Origin: Porphyromonadaceae bacterium UBA7087
GTDB taxonomy: Bacteria > Bacteroidota > Bacteroidia > Bacteroidales > Muribaculaceae
Length of the DNA: 5,933 bases
Direction of reading: 5' to 3'
NCBI GenBank assembly: GCA_002493515.1
Contig: DKYZ01000048.1
Coordinates: 1 to 5,933, forward strand
In this document: one piece after another, positions 1 to 5,912 of the stretch
Layout: the number at the start of each line of letters is the position of its first letter
How positions within the stretch are numbered: position 1 is the first letter of the stretch
Position numbers and translations under genes: made by a program
Notes under the pieces: generated by a model
The model's input: the letters and a program-made list of their open reading frames with translations, nothing else
Told to the model about the DNA's origin: nothing
Database searches by the model: none

Positions 1-2
1 TA

Positions 3-23
3 TTTAATTTATAGAAGTTCCCT
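3..23. repeat. Left arm of a 21-bp terminal inverted repeat (probable IS end)
   Basis: These 21 bases (beginning TTTAATTTATAG, ending AAGTTCCCT) are the exact reverse complement of 5913-5933 at the other edge. The identity stops abruptly at position 24. Read outward from the window, both arms begin AGGGAACTTC and run off the edge, which is what would be seen if each edge stopped just inside an insertion sequence with matching terminal repeats. No transposase is present in the window, so the element family cannot be named. The pairing is seen directly; the IS identity is inferred. Confidence 0.6.
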
Positions 24-229
24 TTTGGTGTTGAAAAAACATTGCATAGCTGATTTGCGAAAAATTGCTTATGCGGTCGCGAAATTAGCAATTAAATGTT
101 AAAAAACAATGGAGGGGAGGTAAAATTGTAAGATAGTTTAATAAAATCGCTTGTTTTTTGCTTGCTATGTAAGTGGCGTTTTTTTATATTCCGCGTTTGA
201 TAAAGATGGATGTATGGCTATGTCGGTGT
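24..229. other. AT-rich non-coding stretch downstream of cysS
   Basis: About 200 bases lie between the edge repeat and the cysS terminator. The stretch is AT-rich, unlike the GC-richer genes to its right, with several poly-T and poly-A runs. I find no ORF with plausible protein character, no tRNA-like fold and no TAnnTTTG promoter on either strand. A purine-rich GGAGGGGAGG at 111-120 resembles a ribosome binding site but is followed by no sustained reading frame. A weak 7-bp inverted repeat (64-70-region AATTGCT against AGCAATT near 87-93) has a 17-nt loop and is probably chance. Confidence 0.6.
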
Positions 230-270
230 AAAAATGAAACTTCGGCGCAGGGAACAATACCCTGCGCCGA
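230..270 (-). terminator. Rho-independent terminator of cysS
   Basis: A perfect 11-bp GC-rich stem is formed by 242-252 (TCGGCGCAGGG) and 260-270 (CCCTGCGCCGA), with a 7-nt loop (AACAATA in plus-strand reading). On the minus strand the hairpin is followed by AGTTTCATTTTTA, a T-rich tail. It sits about 40 nt past the cysS stop codon, in the right orientation to end that transcript. The plus-strand side has no comparable T run directly after the stem, so it is read as one-directional. Confidence 0.85.
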
Positions 271-310
271 GGTCTTTAAGCGACATTATGATTTTCTTGT
301 ATGCGGAAGG

Positions 311-1786
311 TCATCTCAGACTCCATTCCACTCCGTTTTTGGTATCCTTGACGTCGAATCCGAGGTCGGAGAGCTTGTTGCGGATGAGGTCGGAGGTGGC
401 CCAGTCTTTGTTGGCCTTGGCGTTCTTGCGGATGTCCATCAGGAGATCCACTGCGCCGTGGTAAGACTTCAGGGCCGATGAGTCGTCGGCATCGGAATTG
501 ACGTTGATGCCTAACAGCTCCACTAAGAATATGTCAAACAGATGGCGCAGTTTGGCCAGGTCTTCGGCATTGAGTTTGGCCGTGCCGTCGGAAGCCTGGT
601 TGATGATTCTGCAGGCGTCGAAGAGCGTGGCGATTACCATCGGCGTGTTGAGGTCATCGTCCATGGCCTCGTAACACTGGCTCAGGTAGTCGGGCAGCTC
701 CACAGTGGATTTCTCCGCCGGAAGCAGGGCCTGCAGGCGGCGATAGCCGTCGGTCATCTTCTGCAGGGCCTTCTCCGCAGCCTGGAGAGCCTCGTTGGAG
801 AAGTCGACAGTGCTGCGGTAGTGGGCCTGGAGGATAAAGAAGCGTATCACCATCGGCGCGTAGGCTTGGGTGAGAAGCGGATGCGAGCCCTCGTAGAACT
901 GTTCGAGGGTGATGAAATTGTTGTATGACTTGCCCATCTTCTTGCCGTTGATGGTAATCATGTTGTTGTGCATCCAGTATCTTACTGCCTCGTGGCCCTG
1001 GGCGGCCACACTCTGCGCTATCTCGCATTCATGATGCGGGAACATGAGGTCCATGCCGCCTCCGTGAATGTCAAAGGTCTCGCCGAGGTATTTCTCGCCC
1101 ATTGTGGAGCACTCCAGGTGCCAGCCGGGGAAACCCTCGCTCCAGGGCGACGGCCAGTGCATGATATGCTCCGGCGAGGCCTTCTTCCAGAGGGCGAAGT
1201 CGAGGGGATTGCGCTTCTCGTCCTGACCGTCGAGCGTGCGTGTGGCGCTGATGAGGTCCTCGATGTTGCGTCCCGAGAGCTTGCCGTAGTGGTGGGCCTT
1301 GTTGTATTTCTCCACATCGAAATATACCGAGCCCTGGCTTTCGTAGGCAAATCCGGCATCGATTATCTTCTTCACGTACTCGATTTGCTCGATGATATGG
1401 CCGGAGGCATGAGGCTCGATGCTTGGCGGAAGCACGTTGAGCGCTTCCATGTCGCGGTGGTAACGGTTCAGATAGAGCTGCACCACTTCCATCGGCTCAA
1501 GCTGCTCCAGGCGTGCTTTCTTGGCAATCTTGTCCTCTCCGGAGTCGGCGTCATGCTCGAGGTGGCCGACGTCGGTGATGTTCCTGACGTAACGCACCTT
1601 GAAGCCGAGATGCCGCAGGTAGCGGAACAGTATGTCGAAAGTGATAGCCGGGCGGGCATGCCCCAGATGGGCGTCGCCATACACCGTAGGCCCGCATACA
1701 TACATCCCGACAAGCCCCTCGTGGAGGGGCTTGAAGGGCTGTTTGATACGGGTCAGTGAGTTGTAGAGAGTCAGATGATTCTCCAT
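311..1786 (-). CDS. cysS: Cysteinyl-tRNA synthetase (CysRS)
   Basis: A class I aminoacyl-tRNA synthetase that charges tRNA-Cys with cysteine using ATP in the cytoplasm. Numbered from the chosen ATG, the protein has 491 residues, normal for bacterial CysRS. The class I HIGH motif appears as HLGH at 40-43, directly after the CGPTVY block that carries zinc ligand Cys31. The other expected zinc ligands are Cys226 (in GWHLECS) and His251 and Glu255 (in PHHECEIAQS). The KMSKS loop appears as KMGKS at 283-287. A helical DALR-type region follows, ending in WSLR. A GTG codon immediately before the ATG (1787-1789) is an alternative start; ATG is preferred because it yields the usual N-terminus. The gene follows the DUF3467 gene by 16 nt, implying co-transcription, and ends at a clear hairpin terminator. 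No frame damage is seen. Confidence 0.97.
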   Translation of the reverse strand: MENHLTLYNSLTRIKQPFKPLHEGLVGMYVCGPTVYGDAHLGHARPAITFDILFRYLRHLGFKVRYVRNITDVGHLEHDADSGEDKIAKKARLEQLEPMEVVQLYLNRYHRDMEALNVLPPSIEPHASGHIIEQIEYVKKIIDAGFAYESQGSVYFDVEKYNKAHHYGKLSGRNIEDLISATRTLDGQDEKRNPLDFALWKKASPEHIMHWPSPWSEGFPGWHLECSTMGEKYLGETFDIHGGGMDLMFPHHECEIAQSVAAQGHEAVRYWMHNNMITINGKKMGKSYNNFITLEQFYEGSHPLLTQAYAPMVIRFFILQAHYRSTVDFSNEALQAAEKALQKMTDGYRRLQALLPAEKSTVELPDYLSQCYEAMDDDLNTPMVIATLFDACRIINQASDGTAKLNAEDLAKLRHLFDIFLVELLGINVNSDADDSSALKSYHGAVDLLMDIRKNAKANKDWATSDLIRNKLSDLGFDVKDTKNGVEWSLR

Positions 1787-1802
1787 CACCGTAAGGGTTT
1801 TA

Positions 1803-2099
1803 TCAGTTGTTGCTTACAGAGGGCTTCTTGCCGCGCGGCTGGATCTCGCCGAACTGAGCCTCATACTTGTTGATGTTGTCGGTGAGGGCGAACATGAGCT
1901 GCTTGGCGTTCTCCGGGCTCATGATGACGCGGCTTACCACGGGAGCCTGGGGCATGCCGGGGGCAGCGAAGATGAAGTCGATCAGAAACTCGTTGGGGCC
2001 GTGGCCGATCATGGCCAGGTTGCTGTATTTTCCGTCGGCTGTCTCGGGACGGAGCTGGATCTGAAGCTGATTCTTGTTCTCGTTTTTGTTGTCTGCCAT
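1803..2099 (-). CDS. DUF3467 family small protein
   Basis: A 98-residue protein that I recognise as the DUF3467 family (PF11950), common in Bacteroidota and of unknown function. The N-terminus is charged and Asn/Lys-rich (residues 1-12), followed by a compact core with the family-like stretches YSNLAMIGHGPNEFLIDF (about 25-42), PVVSRVIMSPENAKQ (about 53-67) and LTDNINKYEAQFG (about 72-84). The C-terminus is a basic, probably disordered tail. There is no signal peptide or membrane segment, so it should be cytoplasmic. The ATG start follows an A/T-rich leader without a clear Shine-Dalgarno sequence, typical for this phylum. It lies 16 nt upstream of cysS and is probably in the same transcript, but this does not reveal its role. 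Confidence 0.88.
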   Translation of the reverse strand: MADNKNENKNQLQIQLRPETADGKYSNLAMIGHGPNEFLIDFIFAAPGMPQAPVVSRVIMSPENAKQLMFALTDNINKYEAQFGEIQPRGKKPSVSNN

Positions 2100-2171
2100 A
2101 ATAGATTATGATTGTTGGTTAATATATGAAATTTCGTTATGCCGACAGCAAGCGGTTTCGCGTCGGGACTG

Positions 2172-2179
2172 CGAAGATA
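2172..2179 (-). promoter_or_regulatory. Possible -7 element for DUF3467-cysS
   Basis: On the minus strand this reads TATCTTCG, one mismatch from the Bacteroidota -7 consensus TAnnTTTG, and lies about 73 nt before the DUF3467 start codon in the only sizeable gap (137 nt) between lolD and DUF3467. No TTTG is found 19-21 nt upstream; the sequence there is GC-rich. It is the best candidate in this gap but weak. Confidence 0.35.
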
Positions 2180-2209
2180 GCAAAAAAAGTCGGAATCGCG
2201 GCTGCGAAC

Positions 2210-2230
2210 GTGTTAAAAATAACACTTTTT
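2210..2230 (+). terminator. Small hairpin followed by T5, plus-strand orientation
   Basis: GTGTTA (2210-2215) and TAACAC (2220-2225) form a perfect 6-bp stem around an AAAA loop, followed on the plus strand by TTTTT. It lies 7-27 nt past the lolD stop, where a terminator for lolD would be expected, but the T run is on the wrong side for minus-strand transcription. The stem is short and AT-rich. It could be a weak terminator for antisense transcription, a 3'-end stabilising hairpin for the lolD message, or chance. Confidence 0.3.
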
Positions 2231-2236
2231 GACAAA

Positions 2237-2899
2237 TCAGACGGATATCGCCGTAATCTTACCGTCGGCCATGGCCACGGTGCGGTCGGCTATCGAGGCT
2301 ACTGTCGGGTCGTGGGTGACTATGACGAAGGTCTGGTGGAGGCGGTCGCGCAGCGACGATATGACGGCTCGTATCTCGTCGCGGTTGCGGGAGTCGAGCG
2401 AGCCGGTGGGCTCGTCGGCGAGCACCACCCGCGGGCTGTTGATCAAGGCCCTGGCTATGGCCACACGCTGTTTTTCTCCTCCTGAGAGTTCGGAGGGTTT
2501 ATGGTGGATCCTTTCGGCAAGCCCGAGCTCCGCGAGAAGACTCTCCGCTTTGGCCAGGGCCTCCTTGCGGCGCATTCCGGCTATCAGGGCGGGCATGGCC
2601 ACGTTTTCTCCCGCCGTGAACTCCGGCAGGAGCTGGTGGAACTGGAAGATGAAGCCGATGTTGGCGTTGCGGAACTCTGAGAGCTTCCTGTCCTTGAGTC
2701 TGAATACGTCGGTGCCGTCATATATCACCTGTCCGCTGTCGGGACGGTCGAGGGTGCCGGCAATCTGCAGCAGGGTGGTCTTTCCGGCCCCGCTCGGCCC
2801 CACTATGGCCACTATCTCCGATTCTCCTATCTCCAATGAGACATGCGAGACCACCTCCAGGGGGCCGTATGATTTGCAAAGGTCGATGAGTTGTAACAT
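2237..2899 (-). CDS. lolD: LolD-like ABC transporter ATPase (lipoprotein release)
   Basis: A 220-residue ABC ATPase of the LolD/MacB group, the cytoplasmic motor that drives release of lipoproteins from the inner membrane toward the outer membrane. All ATPase motifs are present: Walker A GPSGAGKTT at 34-42, Q-loop Gln86, signature LSGGEKQ at 138-144, Walker B VVLADE at 158-163 followed by the D-loop SLD, and H-loop His196 in VTHD. The stretch around the Q-loop, IGFIFQFHQLLPEFTAGENV (81-100), closely resembles the LolD-characteristic sequence (QFHHLLPDFTALENV in Escherichia coli), which favours LolD over the related MacB or FtsE. No LolC/E permease is nearby, so its membrane partner is encoded elsewhere. 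It starts 28 nt after the tcdA stop and appears to be the last gene of that operon. The start ATG gives the standard MLQLIDLCKSYG opening. Confidence 0.92.
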   Translation of the reverse strand: MLQLIDLCKSYGPLEVVSHVSLEIGESEIVAIVGPSGAGKTTLLQIAGTLDRPDSGQVIYDGTDVFRLKDRKLSEFRNANIGFIFQFHQLLPEFTAGENVAMPALIAGMRRKEALAKAESLLAELGLAERIHHKPSELSGGEKQRVAIARALINSPRVVLADEPTGSLDSRNRDEIRAVISSLRDRLHQTFVIVTHDPTVASIADRTVAMADGKITAISV

Positions 2900-2927
2900 C
2901 TTGGTCTTGATGTGAGTGTATTGGTAA

Positions 2928-3659
2928 CTACACGCGGCACAGCGCGCGGATCACGTGGTTGGCGAGGTATATGCCGAAGATGGCTGGTATAGGGGCGATT
3001 GTGCCGTATGACGACCGTTTGTTGGCATGGTCAAGCTCGAGCAGGGAGTGCGACACGGGTTTCTCGACGGATGCCACCACGCGCAGCGGACGCCTGAGCC
3101 CCTCTCTCTTCAATCTTTGCCTTACGGCTCTCGCCAGGCCGTCTTCCCGGGTCTCCCAGAGGTCGAAATACCCGATTTTTGTGACGTCGACACGTCCTCC
3201 GGCGCCCATTGAGGAGATTACGGGTATGCGGTTGCGCTGGCAATGCGAGATCAGCGCGGTCTTCGGTGCTACGGTGTCGATTGCGTCAATCACGTAATCG
3301 TAATGCCTCTCGAGGAAGATACCGGCAATGTTCGCCGGCTCCACGTATATGCGGAGGGTGTTGATATGTGCCTCCGGATTTATCTCGTGAAAGCGTTCTG
3401 CGAAGAGCAGGGTTTTCGACTCGCCTATGTTGCGGCGCAGGGCAATCAGCTGGCGGTTGATGTTGCTTTCCGCCACGTTGTCGGCATCCACAAGCGTGAG
3501 GTTGCCGACACCGGTGCGCACGAGCATCTCGGCGGCGTAGCCACCGACACCACCGAGGCCAACGACGAGCACGGAGCTATGCGCCAGAATTTCGGCGCGC
3601 TCCGTGCCGAGAAGTCTTACCGTACGGTTGTTCCACGCTTCCGTAGGATATTGCTCCAT
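2928..3659 (-). CDS. tcdA: tRNA threonylcarbamoyladenosine dehydratase (TcdA/CsdL)
   Basis: A ThiF/E1-like enzyme of 243 residues. The family uses ATP to cyclise N6-threonylcarbamoyladenosine (t6A) at position 37 of ANN-decoding tRNAs to ct6A, aiding decoding. Visible features are the nucleotide-binding GLGGVGG loop (34-40), the acidic end of the next strand in LVDAD (57-60), the E1 signature NINRQ (66-70), the DAIDTVAPK segment (125-133) and SSMGAGGRVDVTKI (149-162), which parallels the conserved GAGG region of TcdA. This last region and the absence of CxxC zinc motifs favour TcdA over ThiF or MoeB. It is slightly shorter than the E. coli enzyme (about 268), mostly at the C-terminus. The start lies 6 nt after the HMA-like gene and the stop 28 nt before lolD, indicating an operon. 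Confidence 0.93.
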   Translation of the reverse strand: MEQYPTEAWNNRTVRLLGTERAEILAHSSVLVVGLGGVGGYAAEMLVRTGVGNLTLVDADNVAESNINRQLIALRRNIGESKTLLFAERFHEINPEAHINTLRIYVEPANIAGIFLERHYDYVIDAIDTVAPKTALISHCQRNRIPVISSMGAGGRVDVTKIGYFDLWETREDGLARAVRQRLKREGLRRPLRVVASVEKPVSHSLLELDHANKRSSYGTIAPIPAIFGIYLANHVIRALCRV

Positions 3660-3665
3660 GCCGCG

Positions 3666-3881
3666 TCAGTCTCTGAGCCAGCTGCCCTGGAAGCCTGTCT
3701 CCTCTATTGTCTTGATTATCCGGGCGGCCTGCTCCGGGTCATCGGGAATGCCGTGGCATTCCAGCACTTTGTCCACGTTCTCCAGGTCGAGGCTCCATTC
3801 TGCGTTGGGAAACTTGGCCCTTACGGCCCCCAGTATCGCGCCGGAGCAACCGGCGCATTTTGCGTTTGTCTTGAATTTCAT
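3666..3881 (-). CDS. Small HMA-like CxxC protein
   Basis: A 71-residue protein resembling a single heavy-metal-associated (HMA) domain. It opens MKFKTNAKCAGCSGAI, placing a CxxC pair at Cys9 and Cys12 after the first strand, as in copper chaperones, though the preceding residue is Lys and the usual MxCxxC is absent. Cys42-His43 adds a further possible ligand. The rest fits a beta-alpha-beta-beta-alpha-beta fold: a helix around 13-24, strands around 28-42, and a helix around 49-62 ending TGF, a common HMA ending. There is no signal peptide, so it is probably cytoplasmic. It is the first gene of the group with tcdA (6 nt away) and lolD. Metal binding is inferred from the family; which metal, or whether it binds one, cannot be told. 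Confidence 0.85.
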   Translation of the reverse strand: MKFKTNAKCAGCSGAILGAVRAKFPNAEWSLDLENVDKVLECHGIPDDPEQAARIIKTIEETGFQGSWLRD

Positions 3882-3939
3882 CTTTGTCTGTTCAGATTGT
3901 TTGTGAATCTATCTATCCCTATAACGTAAGTAAAAGCGA
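3882..3939 (-). promoter_or_regulatory. Leader and probable promoter region of the HMA-tcdA-lolD operon
   Basis: A 58-nt AT-rich gap lies between the terminator of the upstream secreted-protein gene and the HMA-like start codon. Since the preceding hairpin should stop read-through, the operon promoter should be here or overlap the hairpin. I see no good TAnnTTTG; the nearest is TACGTTAT around 3921-3928 (minus strand), which matches only in part. The leader before the ATG is A-rich (GACAAAG) with no clear Shine-Dalgarno sequence. Confidence 0.3.
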
Positions 3940-3973
3940 TTTCGCGCATATTCCCGGAAGAATATGCGCGAAA
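3940..3973 (-). terminator. Strong hairpin terminator of the secreted-protein gene
   Basis: A perfect 14-bp inverted repeat pairs 3940-3953 (TTTCGCGCATATTC) with 3960-3973 (GAATATGCGCGAAA), with a 6-nt loop. It begins about 25 nt past the stop codon of the gene at 3999-5015. On the minus strand it is followed by TCGCTTTTAC, a short T run. The position and stem strength make it the terminator for that gene and a barrier separating it from the HMA-tcdA-lolD operon. Confidence 0.8.
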
Positions 3974-3998
3974 CGGATTGTGGGGGTAGGCCGGAGTC

Positions 3999-5015
3999 TC
4001 AGAGGATTACTTTGTCGGTGTAGTGCCTGCCGTTGTCGAAAGTAAGCTCCACGATATAGATTCCGTCGGGAAGCGCCTTGACGGCATGATTCCGGCCGGA
4101 GGCCTTGACGTGATATATCTCGGTGCCTCTGGCGGAATAGACCTTTACAGCGGAGAGGGGCAGCTCCGAGCTGACCGTGATGTCGCCATGGGAGGCGCGT
4201 ATGTCCACTCTTGCGTTATGCTCGATATTGCTGATTGAGGCCATCGCGTCCTCGCGGGAGATTACCGGACGGATGTTCAGCCCGAATGAACGGTCCAATG
4301 AGTTTGGTTCGAAAAAATCGTGATTCAAATACAGTATCTTGGCCGAGGAGCCGGTCGCCTTACTGGAAATCTGGTTTATGATTTCATCCGGGCTGTAGGT
4401 GGAGCTCCAGCAGTTGATGATGTCGTTGTTATGATAAAGGTCCTCACCGGCTTTGAAGCCTCCGGCAGGTATGTAGATTTTCTCATTGCAACCGTGATGG
4501 TGGTTGCGGAAGTCAGCCCCCTGCTTGTCACCATAGGTTCTCCATACGTGACTGCCGCTGAGGTTTTCCCCCATGAGTTCCTCGATTTCTTCGTAAGTCG
4601 GCATCCTCCATCCGTGTCCCCAGTTCACCGTTGCGGCGTCGAGACGTGTTCCGGAGATGTCATGGCCGATATGAAGACATTTGATGAGACCGTTGACCCG
4701 GATTTCCCTTCTGAGGGAGTCTTTGTCGTAAACCACTTGGTCGAAAAACTCATAGTCCTCCTGGTTGAAAGAGGTTTGAGGCTCCACGCCTCCCCAGGTG
4801 AAGTAGTCGCCGGGATCCTGTGGCGTTTCGGCGCCGATGTTGCAGGTGGCCCAGAGCAGACCGCTCTCCAGACCGAGGTCAATGGCCTCATGTCCCGCGA
4901 TGATATACGTATGCTGGCGGCATTCCTCATTCTGCGCGGATACAGAAGTTGTCGAGAGAGCCAGGGGGCATAAAGCGATGCATAGAGCCGCGATTGTAAA
5001 TCTGTTCATAATCAT
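3999..5015 (-). CDS. Secreted protein with FISUMP-like domain and T9SS-like C-terminal tail
   Basis: A 338-residue protein of unknown function. Residues 1-27 form a signal peptide (MIMNRF, a hydrophobic core at about 7-21, then SVSA before Gln28). The middle resembles Bacteroidota secreted proteins of the Fibrobacter succinogenes major domain/DUF1566 kind: DLGLESGLLWATCNIGA (46-62), GDYFTWGGVEP (69-79), an AATVNWGHGWRMPTYEEIEELM block (127-148), CWSSTY (202-207) and FGLNIRPV (244-251). Such domains are thought to have a C-type-lectin-like fold. The last 70 residues look like a type IX secretion sorting domain: VKVYSARGTEIY, then LPDGIYIVEL and a final DKVIL. Export to the cell surface or medium is inferred. 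Either ATG (residue 1 or 3) could be the start. It begins 19 nt after the end of the broken S8 protease and may share its promoter. Confidence 0.85.
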   Translation of the reverse strand: MIMNRFTIAALCIALCPLALSTTSVSAQNEECRQHTYIIAGHEAIDLGLESGLLWATCNIGAETPQDPGDYFTWGGVEPQTSFNQEDYEFFDQVVYDKDSLRREIRVNGLIKCLHIGHDISGTRLDAATVNWGHGWRMPTYEEIEELMGENLSGSHVWRTYGDKQGADFRNHHHGCNEKIYIPAGGFKAGEDLYHNNDIINCWSSTYSPDEIINQISSKATGSSAKILYLNHDFFEPNSLDRSFGLNIRPVISREDAMASISNIEHNARVDIRASHGDITVSSELPLSAVKVYSARGTEIYHVKASGRNHAVKALPDGIYIVELTFDNGRHYTDKVIL

Positions 5016-5034
5016 GTATTGTTTAAATGTTTGT

Positions 5035-5562
5035 TTAATATGGGGTGTTTATCACACATTTGGAGGCGTTTACAAGACCGTATCCATGTTTGGAGTTCCA
5101 GGTGCCGTTCGTTTTATTTACAGAATAAGGTAAGGAACCTCCTTTTACAGCGTTTTTTTCGATGATTTCCTTTACCTTTTTCTGGGTCAGCGCGGGATTT
5201 ATCTCAAGAATGAGCGCGGCGATTCCCGAGACAAAGGGGCAGGCGAGCGAGGTGCCGCTGACACCGTTTGACGGAATCTCCTCGTCAGTAGTCTAGGTGG
5301 TCCATATGTTTTTTCCCGGGGCGCAGACACTCACGCAGTCTCCGTAACACGACTGGTCGTACCATTCACCGGACTGCTCGATGGCGGAAACCACAATCAG
5401 GTCTTTGACAGCACCGGCTGGGAATGACGGAGAGTAGGTGCCATAAGAGTCAAAGTTCCCGGCGGAGTTCACCACAACGCATCCTTTTCCGTTACGTCCT
5501 TTGGTAAGTGCATTATTTATAGCGTCTTTTATGCATTTAAGACGAGAAGGTGTTGTCTTCGT
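5035..5562 (-). pseudogene. C-terminal half of a subtilisin-like S8 protease, interrupted by TAG
   Basis: Read from about 5562 to the TAA at 5035-5037, this frame encodes the back half of a subtilase: AINNALTKGRNGKGCVVV, then NSAGN holding the oxyanion-hole Asn, then IVVSAIEQSG and SVCAPGKNIWTT. At 5293-5295 a TAG interrupts it. The same frame then continues with TTDEEIPSNGV and GTSLACPFVSGIAALIL, where the Ser of GTS is the catalytic serine, and with the usual helix NPALTQKKVKEII and the ending GYGLVNASKCV. The segments carrying the catalytic Asp and His are missing upstream. Homology is evident across the stop, so the TAG is a lesion rather than a gene end. Family function would be a secreted serine protease; this copy should be inactive. 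No restarted translation start is apparent after the TAG. Confidence 0.85.
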
Positions 5563-5817
5563 GTCTGGCCGGGTTGAGCCAGAAGTTGACGTAGAAGTCG
5601 CCGGTGGCGGTGCAGTCGAAGATGAACGACTGCCAGTTCAGACCGTCGGTCTGTCCGCTGACATTGTTGCAGACAGTCGTAATCGCGTTGGGAGCAACTG
5701 TTTGGAGACCCTTCTCCGGGTTGTCGGCAGAGGCGTGAAACGCTGTCAGAATGCCGACGAGCAAGAGCTTTTTTAGGTGCTTTAGGTTCGTAAATAACGT
5801 TTTATGGTTGATAACAT
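5537..5817 (-). pseudogene. N-terminal fragment: signal peptide plus start of a secreted domain, frameshifted
   Basis: The ATG at 5815-5817 opens only MLSTIKRYLRT before a stop at 5782-5784. The neighbouring frame, open from 5846 to the TAA at 5537-5539, encodes a convincing signal peptide (LKKLLLVGILTAFHASA) followed by a secreted-looking segment with DGLNWQSFIFDCTATGDFYV and NFWLNPARHEDNTF. That frame lacks an in-frame ATG. Adding one A to the A4 run at 5800-5803 would join them as MLSTIKTLFTNLKHLKK, so a 1-nt loss is the simplest explanation. A TTG at 5762-5764 could start it otherwise but would remove the charged end of the signal peptide. I do not recognise the domain. It runs, out of frame, directly into the S8 protease remnant, so it was probably the 5' end of that gene or of a neighbour fused to it by a deletion. 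Confidence 0.7.
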
Positions 5818-5874
5818 GGGTAAATTCTGTAAAACAGCCAGTCAGTCAATTTTTGTCTGGCGGGGTCTACGATG

Positions 5875-5905
5875 CAAATTTAATAAAAAATATTAAATCA
5901 GCAAA
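5875..5905 (-). promoter_or_regulatory. Bacteroidota-type promoter (-33 TTTG, -7 TAAATTTG)
   Basis: On the minus strand TTTG (5902-5905) is followed by exactly 19 nt and then TAAATTTG (5875-5882), matching the Bacteroidota housekeeping sigma pattern TTTG-N19/21-TAnnTTTG in every fixed position. Transcription should start near 5868, giving a leader of about 50 nt to the ATG at 5817. It would drive the broken protease and, because there is no terminator in the 19-nt gap, possibly the secreted-protein gene ending at 3999. The edge repeat begins 7 nt upstream of the -33 box. Confidence 0.8.
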
Positions 5906-5912
5906 AAAATGT

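Noticed and set aside
63..93. Inverted repeat AATTGCT / AGCAATT as a possible regulatory hairpin
   Set aside because: The stem is only 7 bp and AT-rich with a 17-nt loop, has no T run and no adjacent gene.
173..481. 102-codon plus-strand frame near the left edge
   Set aside because: It runs through the cysS terminator hairpin and the 3' end of cysS, so it is a shadow frame.
968..1759. 263-codon open frame on the plus strand
   Set aside because: It lies wholly antisense to cysS, whose motifs are unmistakable. The translation has no recognisable domain and is rich in Val, Leu, Glu and Arg, as expected for the complement of a GC-rich gene.
2229..2915. 228-codon plus-strand frame covering lolD
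   Set aside because: It mirrors the ABC ATPase on the other strand. The Ser/Arg-rich product has no domain character.
3243..3929. 228-codon plus-strand frame over tcdA and the HMA-like gene
   Set aside because: It overlaps two well-supported genes antisense, and no start signal or family resemblance is seen.
4320..4973. 217-codon plus-strand frame antisense to the secreted-protein gene
   Set aside because: The minus-strand product has a signal peptide, a recognisable core and a sorting tail; the plus-strand one has none of these.
5843..5859. Imperfect hairpin in the leader of the broken protease
   Set aside because: The stem is 7 bp with an A-A mismatch and a 3-nt loop. It is too weak to call an attenuator or riboswitch.
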